In this document: positions 58,721 to 64,000 of the stretch, piece by piece
Layout of the letters: each line of letters opens with the position of its first letter
How positions within the stretch are numbered: position 1 is the stretch's first letter
Source of the DNA: Pseudomonadota bacterium
Lineage (GTDB): Bacteria; Myxococcota; Myxococcia; Myxococcales; Myxococcaceae
Direction: 5' to 3'
Assembly: GCA_023423535.1 (NCBI GenBank)
Contig: JAFAFL010000002.1
Span: forward strand, 1 to 64,000
Length of the DNA stretch: 64,000 nucleotides
The notes under the pieces: generated by a model
Seen by the model: only the letters and a program-made list of their open reading frames with translations
Told to the model about the DNA's origin: nothing
Database searches by the model: none
Translations under genes and position numbers: made by a program

Positions 58721-59997
58721 TGCGCGCACCTCTTCTGGCGTTCTTCATCTCCAGCACCGCACTCGCGGGAGGCTTTGCCGTCGGCGAGCAGGATGCGGCG
58801 GCGACCGGCCGCGCGGGAACGGGCACCGGCGCGCTCACCGGCGCGTCCTCGGTGCACTACAACCCCGCGCACCTCTCGAGGCTCTTCTCCATCGACGCGG
58901 CCGCAGGTGGAACGGGGATCATGCCCACCGCCACCGCGATCGATCCCGAGACTGGCAGCGCGCAGTCGGCGAACCCGGGCGTGAGGCTGCCGCCGCATCT
59001 CTACGCGGGCTACGGAAACGGAAAGTGGGGCGTGGGCGCGGGCGTCAACGCACCGTTCGGCGGCGGGCTGCGCTGGGGTGACGACTTCCGCGGCCGCTTC
59101 GAGATCGTCGAGCAGAACCTGCAGGTGCTCGCCGCGCACGGTGGCTTCGGCTACCAGCTCCTGCCGCAGCTCTCCGTCGGAGGAACGCTGCACGTGTACC
59201 GCGCGACGGTGGGCGTGGAGCGGCAGGTGGACTTCGTCTCGCACGAGGGCACCGCGATCCTGCAGGGCTCGGGCGTGGGCGTTGGAGGAAGCCTCGGGCT
59301 GTCGTTCGCGCCGTCGGAACATCTGCGCTTCGGGCTCACCGGCCGGCTGCCGACGAAGGTGTCGCTGAAGGGCCAGGCGCACTTCGAGGACGTGCCGGCG
59401 TCGTTCAACGATCAGGCGCGCGATGGGGCGATCACCGCAACCCTGCCGCTGCCCGGACGCGCGGCGCTGGGCATGGCGATGTACCTCGAAGAGGTGCGGC
59501 TCTTCGCGGACGTGGACTACACGATGTGGAGCGCCTTCGACCGGTTCGCGGTGGACTTCGCGCACGCGGGCTCGAGCGACGTGGACCAGGCGCGGAACTG
59601 GAAGAACGCGTTCGGCGTGAGGCTCGGGGCAGAGCGCGATCTCAACGTGCGGACGCTGGTGCGTGCCGGCCTGCTCTTCGACCAGAAGACCTCGCCCGCG
59701 GACACGCTGTCGCCGTCGCTGCCCGACTCGGATCGCGTGGGAGCAAGCGTCGGGCTCGGCTACGACCTCGGCCCGGTTCGAGGCGACCTCTCCTACATGT
59801 TCATCCTCTTCGTCCCGCGCGCATCCGAGGGCGAGGCCTTCCCCGCGCAGTACCGCGCCTCCGCTCACCTGCTCGCTCTCACCGTGAGGCTGGGCACGCC
59901 GCCGGGCGTGGCGCGACGCAGCGCCGACATCTCCGACAATCGCGAGATCACCGCGCCGCCACTTCCCGGCAGCGGGATGGACGCACCGGGCTCGTAG
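58720..59997 (+). CDS. FadL/OmpP1 family outer-membrane transporter
   Basis: 425 residues. A signal peptide (LLAFFISSTALA) is followed by the FadL-type N-terminus (GGFAVGEQDAAATGRAGTG, SSVHYNPAHLS) and a beta-barrel. Such barrels let long-chain fatty acids cross the outer membrane. It is coupled by TGATG to the VolA-like lipase. In Vibrio cholerae volA and fadL are likewise neighbours, and the lipase releases fatty acids that FadL takes up; the same job is inferred here. Confidence 0.85.
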   Translation: MRAPLLAFFISSTALAGGFAVGEQDAAATGRAGTGTGALTGASSVHYNPAHLSRLFSIDAAAGGTGIMPTATAIDPETGSAQSANPGVRLPPHLYAGYGNGKWGVGAGVNAPFGGGLRWGDDFRGRFEIVEQNLQVLAAHGGFGYQLLPQLSVGGTLHVYRATVGVERQVDFVSHEGTAILQGSGVGVGGSLGLSFAPSEHLRFGLTGRLPTKVSLKGQAHFEDVPASFNDQARDGAITATLPLPGRAALGMAMYLEEVRLFADVDYTMWSAFDRFAVDFAHAGSSDVDQARNWKNAFGVRLGAERDLNVRTLVRAGLLFDQKTSPADTLSPSLPDSDRVGASVGLGYDLGPVRGDLSYMFILFVPRASEGEAFPAQYRASAHLLALTVRLGTPPGVARRSADISDNREITAPPLPGSGMDAPGS

Positions 59998-60017
59998 CTG
60001 GGGTAGAGTCCGCCCAC

Positions 60018-62327
60018 ATGTCGGGTGGACGCGGCGATTTCGACGCCGGACGCAAGGTGGGGAAGTACGAGATCCTCACCCGCCTCTCCATGGGCGGGAT
60101 GGCGGAGCTCTTCCTCGCGTTCACCGCGGGGCCGGGCGGCTTCAAGAAGTTCGTGGCGCTGAAGCAGATCCTCCCGGACGTGAAGGCGGACGAGGCCTTC
60201 GTGAAGATGTTCCTCGACGAGGCGCGGATCACCGCGGCCTTCTCGCACGCGAACATCGGGCAGGTCTTCGATCTGGGCGAAGAGGACGGCGAGCTCTACC
60301 TCGCCATGGAGTACATCTCCGGCCAGAACCTCGAGCAGATCATCCGCGCGGCGGGCAAGGCGCAGCGGGAGATCCCCTGGGGCTTCGGGCTGCTCGTCGC
60401 GCGAGACACCGCGCTGGCGCTCCACTACGCGCACCACTTCGTCGATCCCAGCGGCAGGCCCGCGCCGGCGGTGCACCGTGACGTCTCGCCGAAGAACGTG
60501 ATGGTGACGTTCGACGGGAACGTGAAGGTGATCGACTTCGGGATCGCCAAGGCGAAGGGCCGGCTCGGGCGCACCAGCGTGGGGGTGATCAAGGGCACCA
60601 CCACGTACATGTCGCCGGAGCAGATCCGGAACCAGGAGCTCGACGGGCGCAGCGACCTCTTCGCGGTGGGCGTGATGCTGCACGAGCTGCTCACCGGCCA
60701 GCGCCTCTTCGACGGCGCCAACGACGCGACGACGATGTACCGCATCACCCACGGCGAGTTCCCCTCCCCGCGCGAGGTGAACCCGAAGGTGCCGAAGGCG
60801 CTGTCGGAGGTGGTGATGCGCGCGCTGGCGGTGAAGCGGGAGGAGCGCTTCGCCACCGGCAAGGAGCTCGCGCGCGCGATCGAAGCGGCCGCGGCGACGG
60901 GCGGCGAGGCGACGGAGATCTTCGACGAGGAGTTCGCCTCCTCGTTCATGCACGGCCTGTTCGCGGAGCGGGTGAAGAAGAACCGCGAGCTGCTCGAGCT
61001 GGCCAACCGGGACGACGGCTCGCTGGGCAACGCGGCGGAGGCGCTGCGCGACGAGCTGCGGGAGAGCAACCTCGGGAGGACGCCGAAGCGCGCGTCCACC
61101 TCGTCGCCGGGTGCCGTGGGATCGGCCGCGGCGCGCACCTTCAGCCCCGGCCGCACGCCGACCGGTGGAAGAGCGCCCCTGTCGCGCACGCCCGCGCCGA
61201 GAAGCGCGGCCTCTTCGCCGCGAATGCCGGAGGCGCCGCCGCGTGTCGTGTCGAAGCCGGTGCTGCACGAGCCGACGCTCGACGAGGACGTGGAGGAGCC
61301 GGAGGACACCGCTCCGCGCAACCGCTTCAAGAGCGAGGTCGCACAGGCCTACGCGCTCTACGACGAGGCAGCGGTCGCCACCCAGGAGCTGAAGGGCGCG
61401 CGCCGTCCGGTGCCGCCGCCGGCGAACACCGCCGAGGTGCCGAAAGCGAAAGCGCCCGAGCGCAAGCGCGGTGGCTTCGGCAAGGCCGTGTTCTGGGTCG
61501 TGCTGCTCGGGATGATGGGCGGCGCCGGGTGGGCGTTCACACGGAAGGAAGGGCCGGTCGCACAGGCGGTCCAGCCGGTGAAGGACGCCGCGCGCGCCTG
61601 GTACGCGGACATGACGAAGCCGGAGCCGGGCGCGAAGGACGCGGCCATGGTTCCGCTGCAGCCCCAGGACGTGGGCGGTCCGCCGCCGCAGGCCGCAGCG
61701 CTCATCGCGCACCGTGAGGCAGAGGAAGAGGCCGCGCGTCAGCGTGCCGCGTGGGAGGCAGCCGAGGCCGAGCGCGCCCAGCGTGCCGCCGCCGAGGCCG
61801 CAGCGGCCGCCGAGCAGAAGGCCGCGGAAGAAGCGGCGGCCGCGAAGAGCGGGACGAAGGGAAGTTCGACAGCGAAGGCGCAGACCACTGCTGCGAAGAC
61901 GCCGGACGCGAAGGGCGCGGCGGTCGCTGCGGCGGGTGCAGGTGCCGGCGCGGGTGCGCAGCCCGTCAACACGCAGAAGCCGGTGAAGCCCACGGGCGGC
62001 GATTCGGAGGAGGAGCTGCCGGCCACCACCGTGCAGGACACCACCGACATCCTCGTGGTGGACACGCGGAGCGAGCAGGCGGCGGCGAAGGCGGGGCTCG
62101 GATTTCTCACGCTCGTCACCGTGCCCTCGGCGTGGGTCTTCGACGGTTCCACCGCGCTGGGGGCGTCGCCGCTTCAGCGCGTGCCACTGCCGAAGGGCGT
62201 GTACCGGCTCCGGCTGCGCGACGCGGACGGCAAGTACCGCACGCTCGGCGCGAACATCCAGGCGGGCAAAGAGAGCAAGATGACCATCCAGCTGGCGGAC
62301 CTGCCGCTGGATGCGGCGCAGGATTAG
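60018..62327 (+). CDS. Large membrane Ser/Thr kinase with PEGA-like tail
   Basis: 769 residues. Hanks kinase domain (about 17-285): ATP lysine K49 in VALKQI, catalytic HRDVSPKN (153-160, Asp155), DFG at 173-175, and GTTTYMSPEQ. HRDVSPKN is typical of myxobacterial Pkn kinases. The Gly-rich loop is SMGGMAELF. A Pro/Arg/Ser-rich linker (about 350-480), a membrane helix (about 494-512) and a long Ala/Glu coiled segment follow. The tail (about 695-760) has a PEGA-like unit (VPSAWVFDGSTALGASPL). It is probably co-transcribed with the TonB-like gene 21 bp downstream. Confidence 0.9.
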   Translation: MSGGRGDFDAGRKVGKYEILTRLSMGGMAELFLAFTAGPGGFKKFVALKQILPDVKADEAFVKMFLDEARITAAFSHANIGQVFDLGEEDGELYLAMEYISGQNLEQIIRAAGKAQREIPWGFGLLVARDTALALHYAHHFVDPSGRPAPAVHRDVSPKNVMVTFDGNVKVIDFGIAKAKGRLGRTSVGVIKGTTTYMSPEQIRNQELDGRSDLFAVGVMLHELLTGQRLFDGANDATTMYRITHGEFPSPREVNPKVPKALSEVVMRALAVKREERFATGKELARAIEAAAATGGEATEIFDEEFASSFMHGLFAERVKKNRELLELANRDDGSLGNAAEALRDELRESNLGRTPKRASTSSPGAVGSAAARTFSPGRTPTGGRAPLSRTPAPRSAASSPRMPEAPPRVVSKPVLHEPTLDEDVEEPEDTAPRNRFKSEVAQAYALYDEAAVATQELKGARRPVPPPANTAEVPKAKAPERKRGGFGKAVFWVVLLGMMGGAGWAFTRKEGPVAQAVQPVKDAARAWYADMTKPEPGAKDAAMVPLQPQDVGGPPPQAAALIAHREAEEEAARQRAAWEAAEAERAQRAAAEAAAAAEQKAAEEAAAAKSGTKGSSTAKAQTTAAKTPDAKGAAVAAAGAGAGAGAQPVNTQKPVKPTGGDSEEELPATTVQDTTDILVVDTRSEQAAAKAGLGFLTLVTVPSAWVFDGSTALGASPLQRVPLPKGVYRLRLRDADGKYRTLGANIQAGKESKMTIQLADLPLDAAQD

Positions 62328-62348
62328 CCCGCGGCGTTAGATCGGCCC

Positions 62349-63554
62349 GTGGCTTCGGGTTCACCCTCACAGCGGACGGGACGCACCGCGTTCCTGCTCG
62401 GCGCGGTGTTGCTCGCGTCGCTGCTGCTGCACGGCGCGTTGATCGCCTTCGCGTTGAGCCGGCCGAGGGACCCGCCGCGCAGTCCCAAAGGGAAGCCTCT
62501 GGAAGTCACGGTGGTGGAGGTTGTGCGGACGCCGCCCGTGTCGCCGCCAGACGCGGTCGAGGTTCAAACGCCCGCTCCGGTGAAGCCGCCGCCCGTGGTG
62601 CGGGCACCATCGAAGCCTCCTCCGCATCAACAGCGAGCGCAGCCGCTCAACGTCGCGGAGCCACCTCGCGAAGAACCGTCGCCGGAGAGTGACGTGCCTC
62701 GTCTCTCCGAAGGGCCCTCCCCTCCCGCGGATGCGCCGCGTGCTGCTCCGCCGAACCTGCTCCCCCGCCCCGGCTCACCGCTCGCGCTGGTGCCGGAAGG
62801 AACGGACAGCAGCTTCGGCGTGGATGAGGATCAGGCGAAAGGCGGGGGGCTGCGCGCACCGGAAGTGCCGAGGGATCTCGCCGCGCACATCGCACAGGAC
62901 GCGGTGGGCAAGGCGAAGGTGAAGCGGGGGCTCGTGCATCCGTATTACGCGGACCTCGGCAAGGCGATGCTCAAGCACTGGGACGCCGACCGCGCCGTGT
63001 CGCAGAAGGGCCTGCGCGGCTTCGGGCAGAACTTCCGCGAGAACAGCCAGCTGGGGATGAAGCTGTGGCAGGAGAACGCGGAGAAGTTTGGACAGTCGGG
63101 CAGTCCGCTCGCGGAAGGTGAAGACGACGCGCCGAGGATGCCGGAGCGCGTGTCGGCCGGCGTGGACGAGACGCTCTCCCGGCGTCAGGCACTGAAGCGG
63201 CAGAACCGTCAGGAGTGGCGGTCCACGCGCCGAGCGGAGATCCGCGTGGTGCAGGACGCAACCGGGAAGATCATCCGCGCCGAATTGCTCAAGCCCTCAC
63301 GCGATCCCTACGTGGACAAGGAGGCGGTGAAGGACGTGCGCGCCGCCGCAGAGACGATGCCGCCGCCACCCGCCGAAGTGCTCAACGGCCGCACCGAGCT
63401 CGTGAGCCACTGGTTGTTCGAGCTCATCGTCTCGATCAACCCGCCGGTCCCGACCTTCAGCTTCGAGTTCGACGAGGCGCTCGGATACATCGACCCGCGC
63501 CTGCCGCTCGACCGCCGCATCTACAAACGCGTGCGCCTGTTGGCGGTGGACTGA
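62349..63554 (+). CDS. TonB-family energy-transducer-like protein
   Basis: 401 residues. A short cytoplasmic lead, one membrane helix (LLGAVLLASLLLHGALIAFA) and a long Pro-rich periplasmic stretch are followed by a C-terminal TonB-like domain (RRAEIRVVQDATGKIIRAEL; VDKEAVKDVRAAA). This is TonB's layout, but there are no exbB/exbD genes or receptor nearby. It could serve a machine other than TonB-dependent import. Start is GTG 62349. It follows the kinase at 60018-62327, which could regulate it. Confidence 0.75.
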   Translation: MASGSPSQRTGRTAFLLGAVLLASLLLHGALIAFALSRPRDPPRSPKGKPLEVTVVEVVRTPPVSPPDAVEVQTPAPVKPPPVVRAPSKPPPHQQRAQPLNVAEPPREEPSPESDVPRLSEGPSPPADAPRAAPPNLLPRPGSPLALVPEGTDSSFGVDEDQAKGGGLRAPEVPRDLAAHIAQDAVGKAKVKRGLVHPYYADLGKAMLKHWDADRAVSQKGLRGFGQNFRENSQLGMKLWQENAEKFGQSGSPLAEGEDDAPRMPERVSAGVDETLSRRQALKRQNRQEWRSTRRAEIRVVQDATGKIIRAELLKPSRDPYVDKEAVKDVRAAAETMPPPPAEVLNGRTELVSHWLFELIVSINPPVPTFSFEFDEALGYIDPRLPLDRRIYKRVRLLAVD

Positions 63555-63557
63555 GGG

Positions 63558-64000
63558 CTACGGCTCCCGGAGCAACCGCTTCAGCTCGTCGATTCTCTGC
63601 GCCGGCTCTCCGAAGTGGGTGCGGTAGTCCGTCTCGCTGCGGCGGATGGTCTCGAACGCCTCTTCGGCGCCGTAGACCTCGTCGATGCTGACCTTGCGCG
63701 GGTTCTCGCCGGGGAACTGCTTGTAGCTGAGGAAGTAGTGGCGGAGCCGGTCCACGAGGCCCTCGCTCAGCTGCGAGATGTCGTCGATGCCGCCGTACAC
63801 CGCGTCGTCCTCGAGCACCGCGATGATCTTGTCGTCGGCCTCGAACGCATCGACCATCCGCAGGCCGCCGATGGGCTTCGCGCGCAGGAGGAAGTTCCCG
63901 CCGTAGAAGGTCTTCTCGGAGATGACGCAGATGTCCATCGGGTCGCCGTCGCCCTTGATGCCTTTGAGGCCCGGCGTGCGCTCCATGCAGCGCTCGGCGA
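63558..64000 (-). CDS. ppa: Inorganic pyrophosphatase (5' end cut by window edge)
   Basis: Residues visible include KGDGDPMDICVI, the family I pyrophosphatase signature with the metal-binding Asp residues, followed by the GGLRMVDAFEADDKIIAVLED motif. The frame runs open to the right edge, so the N-terminal part is missing. The enzyme hydrolyses PPi to 2 Pi in the cytoplasm. It is convergent with the TonB-like gene, 3 bp between stops. Confidence 0.9.
   Translation of the reverse strand, partial: AERCMERTPGLKGIKGDGDPMDICVISEKTFYGGNFLLRAKPIGGLRMVDAFEADDKIIAVLEDDAVYGGIDDISQLSEGLVDRLRHYFLSYKQFPGENPRKVSIDEVYGAEEAFETIRRSETDYRTHFGEPAQRIDELKRLLREP

Overview
The window is gene-dense, GC-rich DNA. Nearly every base is coding, third codon positions are strongly G/C, GTG starts are common, and no rRNA, tRNA, insertion sequence, prophage or CRISPR array was seen. 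The gene content points to Myxococcota, probably the Myxococcales/Cystobacterineae. Signs are DUF4388 proteins, several Pkn-type Ser/Thr kinases (one with the HRDVSPKN catalytic loop), secreted proteins with Asp-Ala-Gly ('PDAG') linkers, FHA, PilZ and PP2C signalling proteins, and many surface lipoproteins. This assignment is an inference from gene content only.

Layout. 1-8 kb holds signalling and housekeeping genes: a DUF4388 response regulator cut by the left edge, PilZ, a DUF4388-DnaJ-TPR protein, trmL, DUF192, a PP2C phosphatase, a LysM/CHAP-like protein and a hemerythrin-sensor histidine kinase. 8-12 kb has a degenerate MobA-like protein and an AmgK/MurU-like kinase plus nucleotidyltransferase pair. 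12-15 kb has cystathionine beta-synthase and a Gly-rich lysozyme-like protein. 15-20 kb is a nitric-oxide module: NnrS and a sigma-54 activator, divergent from a quinol-dependent NO reductase that has a recognisable sigma-54 promoter. 20-28.3 kb is one operon for reductive pyrimidine catabolism: beta-ureidopropionase, dihydropyrimidinase, aminotransferase, PreT, PreA and an NCS1 permease, closed by a strong terminator.

28.7-32.2 kb is the most accessory-looking part. A methyltransferase-HNH nuclease fusion is followed by a hipBA toxin-antitoxin pair whose leader carries four 18-bp TATCC-N8-GGATA operators at an exact 27-bp pitch. 32-36 kb carries an unknown gene whose coding signal runs upstream of any normal start codon, a histone-H1-tailed DUF1801 protein, cystathionine gamma-synthase/lyase and a UdgX-type uracil-DNA-binding protein. 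36-39 kb is a feoB / small zinc-ribbon / feoA iron operon. 39-43.7 kb holds two rRNA methyltransferase-like genes, a uridine-kinase-like gene and small proteins.

43.8-47 kb is a kinase, TPR protein and Cys-rich lipoprotein operon, with an FHA gene convergent to it. 47-56 kb has glycerate kinase and a run of exported proteins: a BNR-repeat protein, a Wzi-like outer-membrane barrel, an M14 peptidase and a Cys-rich lipoprotein. 56-60 kb is a VolA-like surface lipase followed by FadL. 60-64 kb has a large Ser/Thr kinase, a TonB-like protein and inorganic pyrophosphatase, which is cut by the right edge.

The methyltransferase-HNH fusion next to hipBA is the best candidate for an undescribed functional unit, but the sequence alone does not prove the genes work together. 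The hipBA operator array is the clearest structural signal read directly from the bases.
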